A stretch of 64,000 bases of DNA from Mytilisepta virgata (GCA_028015205.1 CM051516.1:49232230-49296229), one strand, 5' to 3'. Positions 39,801 to 47,600 are shown, counted from the first letter of the stretch. The notes: generated by a model not told the origin, from the letters alone. Program-made: numbers and translations.

Positions 39801-42800
39801 TCTTAATATTTTATTTGCAATCAATGGCCCACTGGGGACAGAATATTACAGTGATTAAACAAGATAAACATACAACAATGATGTAAACAGATAATTCATA
39901 CAAATCTAAAATATATAAATGTGCATGAAAAATACCATGAATCTAGCATGTGCTCATTGACTTTCTCATACAATTTTATATCATCACCTTGTTAATTACA
40001 ATATTTACTGTTCCATTCAGAATTTATTTTTTTATGAATTTAAAATGTGAGGCTTCCCAAGCATTCTAATGTCTATAATGTAATGAAATGGAAAATATTG
40101 TAATAAAGTCATTAGAATGGTACAATCTGCTTTCCTAATGATTTACATGAGAATTCCCAGTTAACTATTCTAACAATATCTCAAAGATAATTACACAGGA
40201 TAGTTTAGATAAATATTATCCAAATTCATGCATTCTGTGGATAAAACCAACTTTAGGAACTGAGTTTCATGGTTACAAAAGTGGAATATGAAAGAAACAT
40301 TGTTAATTATTTTCAACTATAAAAAGCCTCATACGTGTATTTGATAGGGTTAAACTGTTGTTCAATTTCGCATTAGGTGCTTTGAAAATTGCTTGTGAAC
40401 TCAATAAAAAGTAGAAACTATTTATCTAGGAGTCCACTTTAGTTCTAAAATTTGGTAATTCTATTTTTGCCTTTTAAAAAATTTTAATGATTTGTTGAAA
40501 ATGAAAATGGTAATGTTCCACCAAAGAACATACTGAAATTGTTCATTAATGTAAAAATAAATTCTGAAATATTTTACTCAGTTCAAGATAAATATAAATT
40601 CAGTAAGAAAGCAAACATTTGTGTAAGGAACGGATCTCCAACTCTGGAATGTTTTTTTTATTGACACATCCCCCTTCCACTTGAATCAAATGGTTGTTCC
40701 CTAATCAGTGCATGAATTTCTGACACAAACCTTTGCAGCATCTTCTATAAATACCACAGCACATAAGAGATCTATATCATCATCTACAAAACAGAATTCT
40801 GGATTTACTTATCTACAATCCTACATGTATATGTAAATCACTTCTGTTTTTATAGTTCTAATATATACTTTGTTGCAGTTGACTTATAACAATCCTTAAA
40901 TCTTCAAGTTTAGGTTCTTGACACTATCTAAGAATGTCTCTTATTATAATTATACATTTTAAAATGAAAATGATGTAAATTAAGAATACAATAAAATCAT
41001 ATTCACTGTTTCTCTATTTATTATGTGGGATGTACCCAAATTTTATGCACGGGGGCTCAACCCATAGAGCTGTCTAGTGCGTCCCCGGGTGGCGGATAGG
41101 GGAGACCCTCTCGTTGGGGGGTTGTTAGGTCATAATACGGAAAGCCTGACCGCGGACCATAGTGGGTAACGTGTTTGGAGAATGCCACACTCCCTGCACG
41201 CTAAAGACCCCTTCTGTAGTTTTCGAAAAAGAGTAGGCCGATGGCCGCTACAGAAGGCTAAATTATCCGACCCTACCCAACCATCCTGCTTTTACAGTGG
41301 CAGTCAAAATTGGTTCCCCTTTGTGTCCTGACCCACCCCTGACCTGAATTGTTTGATAAATTGAACTGGTTCTCGTCCTGAAGAAGCATGAAATATTTGC
41401 CACTGGACGTTAAGCAACAATAAATAAATCAACCAAATTTTATGATATAATGCTTTTAAACACATATTAAAGGTGTTAAAAACATGCATAATACTTTAGA
41501 GGTCATGTTATTTCCATCCTCCCAAGTCAGGGTTTTGTATCCACGTTTGTTCCTACAACTGCAAAAACTGGTGAGACACTGGGTTCTGTGGAACCTGTAC
41601 AAATTTTTATGTTTAAAATTTTCCTTTGGCTTATATGTATGCTATTTTGGTAAATCCTGCCTAATAATTAGAGAAATAGTGAATAATTTCTGAAACAAAC
41701 CTTTGCAGCATCTTCTATAAATACAGTCAAGTGTAAATATCTTTGAAACACCTGCTGTGTTAATTGTCCTGACAATTATACAAAACTTACAAATGATGTT
41801 TCTTAGCCATTATTTCAAAATGTTTTCATTTAGGTGTCAGATTTTTTTTTAAAAAAAAGAATGAAAATTTTGAAGTAGAAAATTCTGTCAGCAGACTGAT
41901 TAAAAAATTGCATTTGCCAAAATTGGCGAAGACCAGCACTGCCCCTAAATTATTGTATGTTGAAGATCATTGTTTCAAAGGAAATTGAGGGCAAACATAA
42001 GGAGGTCTGGTCGAACTCGTAAATGCGTGTGTATCTGAACTGTGAACTGGAACTCGCTTTTGTGAGTATAATGTTATCAATTTACAAGAGATATTCTTCA
42101 CCTAGTACCGGTAGTATATATTCTTGCACCTGTATTGCAAACACATATTCTGTCATTTCTGTTAATTTGCATATATATTTTTAATATATTTTTTAACATT
42201 TCTACTACGCAATTTCAAAATCTACCCAGCAATTATGGAGAAATTCAAGGTCAAAGTTGAGCGATCTTTCCAATGTTTTTAGCATAGGTTACACTCCACT
42301 AATTATCTTAGTTTCAGAGAAATGCACCCCCAGAATTTTATTAATTATTAGAGTTGGTAAAGTTTGACTATATGATAGATAAATAATAAATGTCTTCACC
42401 TCAAAATTGTAATATTGACTGAAAGAGGATAGATTTTAGTTTAAAAAAATACGAAAACATTAACTGATTTTGCTTCTGACAAGTAATGGGAGGTCATAAA
42501 CTGGGACTTGTGAATTGACATGTGGTGTGTAAAACTTTGACAGTGATAATCGGCACCTGCACTGGTAAGTTAAATTGCGAAAAAAAGAGCCGGAAAAGTA
42601 AACCTTTTTTTCCCACATATGTAATGGAATTTTATGCAGAATCTGAAAAATTAAGTCTCAATTGGATTGAAACGCTGCATCTGACCTCAATTTTAAGTCG
42701 AAGTGGAGTGAAATTTAACATTTTTAAAGCTTTTTTTATGACAATTTTTGAAATGTTGCTATGCCAACTAGGTTTCCATGGATATTTTTTATTTATTTTA

Positions 42801-45137
42801 TCATGATTGAAACAATGCTAACATAATGGCTTTTCAGAATATATATATATGTATATGGGTATTATTTACTCTGAAGATGGCACAAGACCATATTTGTTAG
42901 CTCACTTCACATAGAAAATGGTACTATTAATTTGTGGAGTGCAACCATAGATAACAGACACATTTTATCTATTTTTGGGACTTACTCTTACATAAAAAGA
43001 ACACAAGTTATGTGACGAAAGGTAAAGAAAAAAATTTTTTTTTTTAAATTGAATTTTTTATGACTTTTTAATGTTTATTTTTAGAAAATAAATAACCGCA
43101 AGTCACTTCTACATATGAAACCTAAGATGTTCAAAACGTATCAGAAGTTCTTTAGGCAGTTTTTATTTATTTATTTTTATTTTATAACAATTATTTTTGA
43201 TATATTTCCAAATGTTTTATATTTCTATATATATACAAAGTATATAAAACTTTGGCGAGATACTATTCCAGCCTCAGGATTGGCGATTTCATCAAAATAT
43301 ATTATATTATTAGATTTTTATCAAAGAATATTTTTAAAACGTGTAGTTTTTACACCTTTCTAAGAAGGAAAAGGGAAAGTGATTTAATTTAATTCGGTAT
43401 TTTTTTTTTATATTTTATTAAATAGTAGTGGCGTTAGTGGCATGTACAAGTAGCGAGTAGTATAAAATATCGCCACGCGAGATAAAGCAAGAAAGTACGA
43501 CATTCGTATCCTTCTACTACAGTGGATTCCGGTTATTTGCATAGCCTTCTTGTCAGAAAAAATTATGCAGTTAAGCGGACTATGCTTATAAACGAAATCA
43601 TGATTTTGGGGTGACGTCATACCGGAAGTAAAGGAAAATACGATTGTAAACTGGGATCCACACATATATCACTTACTGTTCATTATCTCATGTATTATTG
43701 ATGTTATATGATCTTGTTTTTTAACTCTTTCAATAAAGAATGTATACAAATATTTGTGTTTGTTGTGTAATAACATTTTCTTTACCGGTGAAATAAAAAT
43801 AGAACCATGTGTTGTTGTCAGTTTTTGATCTATAAATAGATAAATTATATTTGTTTTTATTCTGTGACCGTATGTAAAATAAATCATTCCTGTTTGTTCA
43901 AGTAACCAACAACCAAGGAAGTTATCAAAAACATATGCACTCAATTTTCTTTTAATGGTGTTCTACCACAGAATTGATTTTTGTGTATCTGGACCAGTGA
44001 CCTCGTTACGTTTTCCTTATGTAAATTTAGCAAAGGGGCTCCTTCAGGGGTAATAATTAATTCAGAAAATGAAAGTGAGAAGCATGATGATTGGCATTTA
44101 ATTATGGGTCATTGTTGGACATTATGTTTGTTTTACACTTTAATCAGCATGTAATTTACTTCTTTTTGAAATTGCAATCCATAATTAACACCTTTGGTTT
44201 TTTAAGTGATCAAGTTTTAACAACGTTTGACATCTTTATGACCTCGAGGCTTAAAATAGAACAAGGGAAACCACATTACCTGTACACATGACTAAATCAA
44301 CATGGCGTCATTTAAATAATAAAATACAACAAAACACTTTTTTAAATCTTTATTTAACAACATCAAGATGATAAATAAATGAAACATGCACATGTAAAAA
44401 CATGCAACTACACATGGAGAACAGTTACGACAGGTTTGAAATATACTGCAAAAATATACCTATATACCTTGTTTTTATCGTTTCCGGTCATTTTTTTCGA
44501 GTACAGGTGTCAAAATTTAATATATCATATCTAGATTCGATTTTTTTCCTATGCAATTAACCGAAATGACACATCCCACCCCATGCAAATAACCGGATTT
44601 TTTAACATTAGATGTATAGGAAATGGTTCTGTGCAGAAGAAAGTTATGCAATTAACCGAATTATGCAATTATGCGGTATGCGATTAAGTGGAGTCGACTG
44701 TATTCAAATCCTTGATTTTGTGTGATAAAAGGGGAAATATAAAATTACAGAATTCGGGCCGCTGTCTGTGATATTATGGACTAATCCCTTTTGGGATTCA
44801 GAGTCAGAAAATAGCTCCGGACACTGAATCCCAAAAGGGATTAATTATGGACATGAAAAAGAGATGCGAGTAATTGTGGGTAGAAAGTAGAAAGTTATTC
44901 CTCGCCATGCAACTGATTTGGATTGTACATTTTATTTGTGATTTTTTAAGATGTCAGGTAATGACTAGTGTGGTTGAGAGCAAAAGATCTCAGGTACTGT
45001 GGTTGAGTCTTGAGAGCAAGTTCCCGTTAATCACCTGAAACAAGGTCACCATATTGTATCAGGTCATTTGTTGATTGTTCTGAAACAGCATTTTCGTTTC
45101 CCTCTACATCTGATTTTTCTGCAGTAGCTTCGTTCAT
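21736..45137 (-). CDS. TPCN2: Two-pore channel 2, 19 exons, 3' part not found
   Basis: Endolysosomal cation channel gated by PI(3,5)P2 and, through accessory proteins, NAADP. Nineteen exons were joined by eye on the minus strand, all with AG/GT borders and compatible phases, giving 578 codons without a stop. Signatures matching vertebrate TPC2 as recalled: VVFIEDA near the N-terminus, PSSLTWTSDIRHR and PCGVTEGIE in the IS1-IS2 loop, RRVLRPFFILSNS in IS4, MKKTVKC in the IS4-S5 linker, LLTTANNPD as filter I, YNQFRGY at the end of IS6, LLRRRVGLRAAYEVL in the inter-domain linker, VVYYLVEQILKFVMFG as IIS2, and VVRIVNILIMARILRIIP as IIS4. Human TPC2 is about 752 residues, so roughly a quarter (IIS5, pore 2, IIS6, tail) is missing here. 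TPC1 fits less well in the linker and IIS4. Introns carry many transposons. Orthology is firm; completeness of the locus is not. Confidence 0.93.
22345..22700 (-). repeat. tRNA-derived SINE, copy 1
   Basis: On the minus strand GCCTTGGTGGTCTCGTGGTA is an A-box-bearing tRNA head and GCGGGTTCGATCCCCGGCC a near-perfect B box. The body leads to a tail CCACTGGACATTAAACAATA-ATTCATCCATCC. In the intron between TPCN2 exons 18 and 19. Confidence 0.9.
23244..23290 (-). CDS. TPCN2: TPCN2 exon 18 (end of IIS3)
   Basis: Acceptor ATTTTAG, donor AGTAG|GTAAGA. Encodes VAEIFSIAEYGLPVS, parallel to human VLEISTLAVYRLPHPG. Phase 2 end fits exon 19. Confidence 0.92.
23801..23929 (-). CDS. TPCN2: TPCN2 exon 17 (IIS2-IIS3)
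   Basis: Acceptor TTCTTTCAG, donor GTG|GTAAGG, 43 codons. Encodes IVNFCFVVYYLVEQILKFVM, then FGFERYVFERSNIYDGIITF and ALV, matching human [20 protein letters not shown] and the YPSNVFDGLLT segment. Confidence 0.97.
24404..24460 (-). CDS. TPCN2: TPCN2 exon 16 (IIS1-IIS2 loop)
   Basis: Acceptor GTATTTCAG, donor AAT|GTGAGT. Encodes IELATQYDKSFNFNNSVLN, a 19-residue lumenal loop in phase with both neighbours. It lies just below a hAT element at 24577-25746. Confidence 0.88.
24577..25746 (-). mobile_element. hAT-like transposon with dimerisation-domain remnant
   Basis: Terminal repeats begin CAGTGTTCCAG at 24577 and, inverted, at 25746. The minus strand at 25014-25307 encodes LSSLFPNIIHLMSTAEVERV then FSQVKLVKCEHRNRLKQEAL, the C-terminal hAT dimerisation motif. 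TTATT flanks both ends, but a clean 8-bp duplication is not seen. A smaller inverted-repeat element (25338-25485) is nested inside. Lies between TPCN2 exons 15 and 16. Confidence 0.75.
25338..25485. mobile_element. Small MITE nested in the hAT element
   Basis: TTGGGGTGTTTTCCATTATC at the left is the near inverse of GCATAATGGAAAGCACCCTTGG at the right; GGTTCAA/TTGAACC also pair. No coding capacity. Confidence 0.6.
26282..26401 (-). CDS. TPCN2: TPCN2 exon 15 (IIS1)
   Basis: Acceptor CAACTTCAG, donor ACA|GTAAGT, 40 codons. Encodes RPVIRWFGHPVLRILQKCVA then helix IIS1 (FFTYFGNVVAVVNVIVIT), parallel to human [20 protein letters not shown]. Confidence 0.95.
26690..26855 (+). repeat. Old copy of the 10.7-kb SINE family
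   Basis: GTGTTCTACTCCAATCTTAA, TGGTTCTTTTTGGATACTTT..TGCCTTCATC and CCAGCTGCCAAAGTAA align with 10790-10930. Strongly diverged. Confidence 0.5.
27200..27292 (-). CDS. TPCN2: TPCN2 exon 14 (linker)
   Basis: Acceptor CTTAACAG, donor AAT|GTAAGT, 31 codons ending FQECFDVIQSEKFTSN. The position matches human EEFQKLFNELDRSVVKEH, the second EF-hand-like element of the linker. Confidence 0.85.
27936..28017 (-). CDS. TPCN2: TPCN2 exon 13 (linker)
   Basis: Acceptor TTCATAAAAG (weak pyrimidine tract), donor GCT|GTAAGT. Encodes YGVDVNKVKTVTQSAGIPRK and WKNRILA, a counterpart of the EF-hand-like linker of TPC2. Supported by phase and modest similarity. Confidence 0.8.
28050..28330 (-). repeat. Tandem piece of the 'AGCTCACC' family
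   Basis: Two direct copies about 110 bp apart of GAGAAGATTTTTGAAAATT..CCAATAAAAAT and GATGGCCTC..G..GCCAT.TTGTTC. Upstream part of the intron between TPCN2 exons 12 and 13. Confidence 0.55.
28890..29090 (-). repeat. Dispersed repeat, copy 3 (inverted, 3' half)
   Basis: On the minus strand ATACCAATTTTGATGTACAA, AGGCCAAAAATGTTGAAAAC and CACCTAAGGACAACTATGC parallel 17178-17362. Lies 76 bases downstream of TPCN2 exon 12. Confidence 0.7.
29166..29272 (-). CDS. TPCN2: TPCN2 exon 12 (inter-domain linker, basic helix)
   Basis: Acceptor TTTTTTCAG, donor GCAAG|GTGCAG, 35 codons. Encodes SSLQASLLRRRVGLRAAYEV then LLKTEMQNGQINLEA, matching human SLFRRRLGTRAAFEVL. The donor lacks the usual purine at +3/+4, but the phase fits exon 13. 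Confidence 0.95.
29723..29787 (-). CDS. TPCN2: TPCN2 exon 11 (IS6)
   Basis: Acceptor TGTTACAG, donor AAG|GTAAGC. Encodes the inner helix and its end, NYCFMNMFLAVIYNQFRGYF. The arginine in NQFRGY is equivalent to human R329, a PI(3,5)P2 contact. Confidence 0.96.
30121..30186 (-). CDS. TPCN2: TPCN2 exon 10 (pore 1 to IS6)
   Basis: Acceptor TTTTTTCAG, donor ATTG|GTGAGT. Encodes VMMPAYQKNRLFSLYFIIFL and II, matching VMIPAYSKNRAYAIFFIVF of human TPC2. Confidence 0.96.
31024..31111 (-). CDS. TPCN2: TPCN2 exon 9 (pore 1, TANNPD filter)
   Basis: Acceptor TTATTTCAG, donor GATG|GTAGGT. Encodes FKTLLDSFMNLLVLLTTANN and PD: pore helix 1 and selectivity filter I, identical to the human LLVLLTTANNPD. Confidence 0.97.
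31310..31500 (-). repeat. Inverted fragment of the ~147-bp satellite
   Basis: The minus strand reads TACATTTCATGCTTCAGTGA, TTGCGTTTAGGTTCATTCCT and ATATATCAATGATATTTCAC, matching the unit at 13500-13680. The AAGCATTAAATGTA / AAGCATGAAATGTA word recurs about 135 bp apart. Confidence 0.75.
31785..32045 (-). repeat. tRNA-derived SINE, copy 2
   Basis: Same family as 22345-22700 and same orientation: GTTTCGTGGTAGCGTGCTTG, GGGTTTGATTCCCGGCCAGG, GTCAAACCAAAGACATTAAA, and tail CCACTGGACGTAAACAATAA-TTCATCC. In the intron between TPCN2 exons 8 and 9. Confidence 0.9.
32244..32318 (-). CDS. TPCN2: TPCN2 exon 8 (domain I turret)
   Basis: Acceptor TTTTTTAG, donor GTG|GTAAGT, 25 codons. An Asn/Gly/Ser-rich loop with the sequons NNGT, NNSG and NSSD between IS5 and pore helix 1. 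Sequence is not conserved; assigned by phase and position. Confidence 0.82.
32437..34348. mobile_element. 1.9-kb terminal-inverted-repeat element with internal tandem repeats
   Basis: Perfect 14-bp ends AGGTCTTTCCACCT (32437-32450) and AGGTGGAAAGACCT (34335-34348). The right end also forms a 12-bp hairpin with 34319-34330. Inside, about three units of 288-290 bp share CCCATGCC.TTATCATGTACCAT (33066, 33354, 33644), TTGACCTTTGACCTT and AAATGACGTCATACAACTTT. No transposase frame. Between TPCN2 exons 7 and 8. Confidence 0.75.
34508..34580 (-). CDS. TPCN2: TPCN2 exon 7 (IS5)
   Basis: Acceptor TTTTTCAG, donor CACAG|GTTGGT. Encodes ILLLLLVHLYVFTLLGMLMF and PQPQ, matching the human IS5 helix LLLAIHLCLFTMFGMLLF. 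Confidence 0.95.
35554..35660 (-). CDS. TPCN2: TPCN2 exon 6 (IS4 and PI(3,5)P2 site)
   Basis: Acceptor ACTTCCAG, donor AAC|GTATGT. Encodes AVRYRRVLRPFFILSNSQLM then KKTVKCVQKTLPEV. The lysines equivalent to human K203, K204 and K207 are present; the position of human R210 is glutamine. Confidence 0.97.
36281..36397 (-). CDS. TPCN2: TPCN2 exon 5 (IS3)
   Basis: Acceptor TTTTTCAG, donor GAG|GTAAGA, 39 codons. Encodes a basic loop (SEFMKKKW) and a hydrophobic helix ending SVIDWFITIGFVCTE, parallel to human SLVDWTVSLSLVCHE. Confidence 0.95.
37510..37965 (+). repeat. 'AGCTCACC' family repeat copy
   Basis: Starts AGCTCACCTGGCCCAAAGGG and continues with TTTTGCGTCCGTCGTTGT, CTGAAACCACTTGGCCAATT, GGAATGTTC and ATCCAAGATGGCTGCCAC. 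Between TPCN2 exons 4 and 5. Confidence 0.85.
38087..38264 (-). CDS. TPCN2: TPCN2 exon 4 (IS1-IS2)
   Basis: Acceptor TTATAG, donor AAG|GTATGT, 59 codons. Holds helix IS1 (SFYIVIFVLHMLAFF), the loop EYPSSLTWTSDIRHRGDRVS and helix IS2 from PCGVTEGIEMICFLF onward. This is the clearest TPC2 match in the window. Confidence 0.97.
38694..38867. mobile_element. MITE, about 170 bp
   Basis: TTGTAAATTCAGAAATTATTGC at the left (shown split: TTGTAAATTCAGAAATTATT, GC) inverts to CGCAATAATTTCTGAATTTA-CAGTA at the right. Internal half-copies of TTGC.ATA are also inverted. Between TPCN2 exons 3 and 4. Confidence 0.7.
39592..39668 (-). CDS. TPCN2: TPCN2 exon 3
   Basis: Acceptor TTTTACAG, donor AAT|GTAAGT. 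Encodes YRDISHKLDKKTLLWYRWYF and STPVR, matching the human YRSINHR...LYRRYYS segment before IS1. Ends in phase 2, compatible with exon 4. Confidence 0.92.
40731..40783 (-). CDS. TPCN2: TPCN2 exon 2
   Basis: Follows acceptor TTTTGTAG and ends at AAAG|GTTTGT. Encodes DDIDLLCAVVFIEDAAK, matching the VVFIEDA segment that precedes helix IS1 in TPC2. A 40-bp near-copy of its 3' end and donor lies at 41685-41724. Confidence 0.9.
41035..41440 (+). repeat. SINE-like element with shared LINE-type 3' tail
   Basis: GC-richer body (GTGCGTCCCCGGGTGGCGGA, GGGGAGACCCTCTCGTTGG, ACTCCCTGCACGCTAAAGAC) ends CATGAAATATTTGCCACTGG-ACGTTAAGCAACAATAAATAAATCAACC. The tail is the same as in the SINEs at 22.3 and 31.8 kb although the bodies differ. 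In TPCN2 intron 1. Confidence 0.8.
41685..41724 (-). pseudogene. Partial duplicate of TPCN2 exon 2 and its donor
   Basis: Forty bases identical but one to 40715-40754, covering codons VFIEDAAK, the GTTTG donor and 10 more intron bases. No acceptor or upstream codons are kept, so it should not be spliced as an exon. The SINE at 41035-41440 lies between the copies. Confidence 0.85.
43520..44700. mobile_element. Tigger/pogo-like Tc1-mariner element
   Basis: Ends CAGTGGATTCCGGTTATTTG-CAT and (inverted) CAGTCGACTCCACTTAATCG-CAT, flanked by TA on both sides (43518-43519, 44701-44702). Subterminal ATGCAATTAACCGAA/TTATTTGCATAG words are inverted. CAGT.GACTCC starts are typical of pogo/Tigger. No intact transposase. 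In TPCN2 intron 1. Confidence 0.75.
44782..44843. mobile_element. 62-bp palindromic micro-MITE with 9-bp duplication
   Basis: TAATCCCTTTTGGGATTCAG (44782-44801) and its perfect inverse (44824-44843) enclose 22 bases. The direct repeat ATTATGGAC flanks both sides (44773-44781, 44844-44852). Each arm is itself nearly palindromic (AATCCCTTTTGGGATT). Confidence 0.75.
45035..45137 (-). CDS. TPCN2: TPCN2 exon 1 (start codon, N-terminus)
   Basis: ATG at 45137-45135 opens a 34-codon acidic, Ser/Thr-rich N-terminus (begins MNEATAEKSD) ending in phase 1 at TTTCAG|GTGATT. The phase fits exon 2, giving ...DLVS-D-DDIDLLCAVV. The cytosolic tail is not conserved in sequence, so this exon rests on phase, position and the downstream match. 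Confidence 0.7.
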
Positions 45138-45199
45138 GGCAAATCTAATTAAAAACCTTCAAAAAAATAACATTTCATGCTAATTTCGTCTGTGAAAAT

Positions 45200-45280
45200 A
45201 TTTGACCGGAAACACCCTTTGCCATTCTAAAACGAAATTAATTTTATTCCGGAAAAAGTAAAAATTCCGGAATTTTAACA
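45200..45280 (-). promoter_or_regulatory. Candidate TPCN2 promoter with ETS-type motifs
   Basis: Within 145 bases upstream of the TPCN2 ATG lie three CCGGAA cores: one at 45206 and two perfect TTCCGGAA palindromes at 45247-45254 and 45265-45272. No TATA box was seen. CCGGAA is the ETS/GABP core often found in TATA-less housekeeping promoters; function here is inferred. Confidence 0.4.
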
Positions 45281-45630
45281 TATCAGATGTACACAAATGG
45301 ACCGTCAAGTCTATGGCAAGCCGTTTTACTATTTATTCTAACTTCAAGATATCTAATAAACTTTATAAGATATCTGATATTGTTATACCTTACAGTGTAA
45401 TTAAATAAATCTATTGGCTAATAAATGATCACATAACATAGAATAATTCAGATATTTCATTATCATCGGTGGTGCCGGAGAATAGCCTCGACAAAATTCA
45501 TTTTGTCCGATGAATAACCCTATTATTCCTCGCAGGTGAATAACACATACAATCGATATGTTACACAAAAATATTTGTTCGGTAAAATGAAACAATAATG
45601 GCCCTATGAGTCGGGAGATATCCAAAATGG

Positions 45631-45951
45631 TCAACCCTGCTTAAGGGTTATTCCCCTCGGGAACATTTTGCATGAATAACAAAAGCTGATGAAAAGGATA
45701 ATTAACAGAACAGGCCTGTAGTGCGGCGTCAATGTGTCAGAATCCAAAGACAGCCCATCATGTCTGTGTTCGTCCATATAAAAAGATTTGTACTGAATCA
45801 TTTCAATACATGTCCTATATCTAATTTCTGCTGAATTTTGAATTCCGATGGAGATGGCATTAAAAAGACAATTCCCATCTCCAGTCGTCTCTACTGCCCA
45901 ATATGTCGAATTCTTGCCCAAATGTGAAGTTCCTACTGAATCTATTGCCAA
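45631..45951 (-). pseudogene. OTU-like protease fragment
   Basis: The frame reads STYWAVETTGDGNCLFNAIS then IGIQNSAEIRYRTCIEMIQY. DGNC is the OTU catalytic aspartate-cysteine motif. The His-containing half is absent and the frame ends in non-conserved sequence. Such OTU frames are common in mollusc transposons and in vertnin-like genes; this looks like a relic about 500 bp upstream of the TPCN2 start. Confidence 0.65.
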
Positions 45952-46351
45952 AGATTGTGTGATTAAATTATATTAATTAAATTGTTTATTTAAGTGAGAA
46001 TATTTCAAGTTGTATTTAGTTTATATAAGTATAGTTATTTCTTTTAATAATTATATAAAAATGTTAATATGTGATTATTTACTTAAATTGTTTATTTTAC
46101 AATATACCCTGGCTAATTAACTATACATGTCAACTCGAATCTCAGGTAAAACAAGATTCTTGCATTCTTGTAGGCCTCAAATACGACAATAGAAAATCAT
46201 CGATTAAGAGTCGGAAAACTTATCAAAATCAATTTTGTTTTCGATATTTTCAAATAATGTACTTTCATCTATCATAATATGTAAAAATATTCCACGTACC
46301 TATAGCCATTAACCTGCAGGCTTCATTTACCTTGGCAGGCTTCTTTTAGTA

Positions 46352-46433
46352 GGACCGGTCACTCACAAAAAATATCATAAAAGTCCTTCGGACTGTGACT
46401 TTTATTTGTTTGTGAGTGAATTGGTCAATTTTA
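46352..46433. repeat. Imperfect 80-nt hairpin
   Basis: GACCGGTCACTCACAAA pairs with TTTGTGAGTGAATTGGTC, and the inner ATAAAAGTC pairs with GACTTTTAT around CCTTCGGACTGT. It could be a small foldback MITE or transcribed hairpin. Confidence 0.5.
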
Positions 46434-46439
46434 TACACC

Positions 46440-47600
46440 GATAAACTGATAAATTCCTTTAAAATGTGTTTAGTCCTAAATAAAATGAAGAAAAATATTT
46501 AAAAGACTGACAATGGAACTCCGGGATGTCTTAGAGAAAAAGGGGGACGTAGATGGAAAAGGGGAGATAAAATCGCTAAATACATGCCTCGGGTACCCGT
46601 GGGTTCATAGAGTTTCTGTGTATAATTATAATTTCATTTATTAATTTTATCTTTATTTGCTGATTGTGTTAAAATATTTGGTGAAGTCACAGGGCTGGCT
46701 GATGGTCTACATTGCATAATACAATGTAATACTGCCGCCTCTTTTTAATTATGCCTCCCTCATAAGCCTTAATGTTCGAGTTTTATTTCCGCTCATTTAA
46801 TAAAAGAAATAAATTTTATGTCACACTGGAGTTATTGCAGTGTGACATGGACTTAATTAAGTTCTTTTATAAAATATATACTGCAGTGTGCAAATCAAAC
46901 AGGTCTCTTGAGAAAGTTGTAGTTTTCAATTAGACTTGGAAGCTTGTTGTCTACTCAGTGCCGTGAATTCCACATTAAAAATAAAAAGTTTTTATATCAA
47001 ATTTTTAAAGGAACTAAGATATACATTTTTGTTTAATTCTATGACCAAATATGTTTTTTTTTTCGTTTAATAAACATGGAATGTCAATTTTCAGGCAATT
47101 CACAGAAGTTCTGCAGCAAACCGACAAAAGCTCACATGGCCTTTTTAATGAAAGGTGTAATGAACATTTCTGAATGAATGCAAAGAATATACACACCATA
47201 AGAGAATAAATTATGTTACCCGAGTATTCAAAAAGAATGTTTATAATATGAAATAAATGCTTAAAAATTCACCAATCTTCAATATAAGTATTTATCTACC
47301 ATCTTCCAAACTTCGAAGAAATCTCCTTATCCTGTTCTTTTTAAGATTTTACCAGCTCTGTATCAAAAACTTCAGCAGCTTTTTCTCCAATCATATCATC
47401 AACACCATCTATAAATTAAACAAATTAATATAAGTGCTCCCATATTAAAAAACAGGGAAGGACAATGCACAAAAATAGTTTAAAAAACTAAAACAACAAA
47501 GGACAAAAAGAGCTAAAGTTCTGCATCTTTTAATAAATGTAGTTTCTCTGCCCATTTAGAAGACCCTTAAGTTCAACAATATCCTTAAAATATCTCACTG
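46440..47600. other. No gene recognised
   Basis: AT-rich spacer. Contains an 11-bp-stem hairpin ATGTCACACTG...CAGTGTGACAT at about 46819-46849. Confidence 0.5.

Noticed and set aside
47351..47408. Minus-strand mini exon GVDDMIGEKAAEVFDTELVKS after an acceptor-like TTTATAG
   Set aside because: Only 21 codons, no upstream exon could be phased to it, and the neighbouring minisatellite is not coding.
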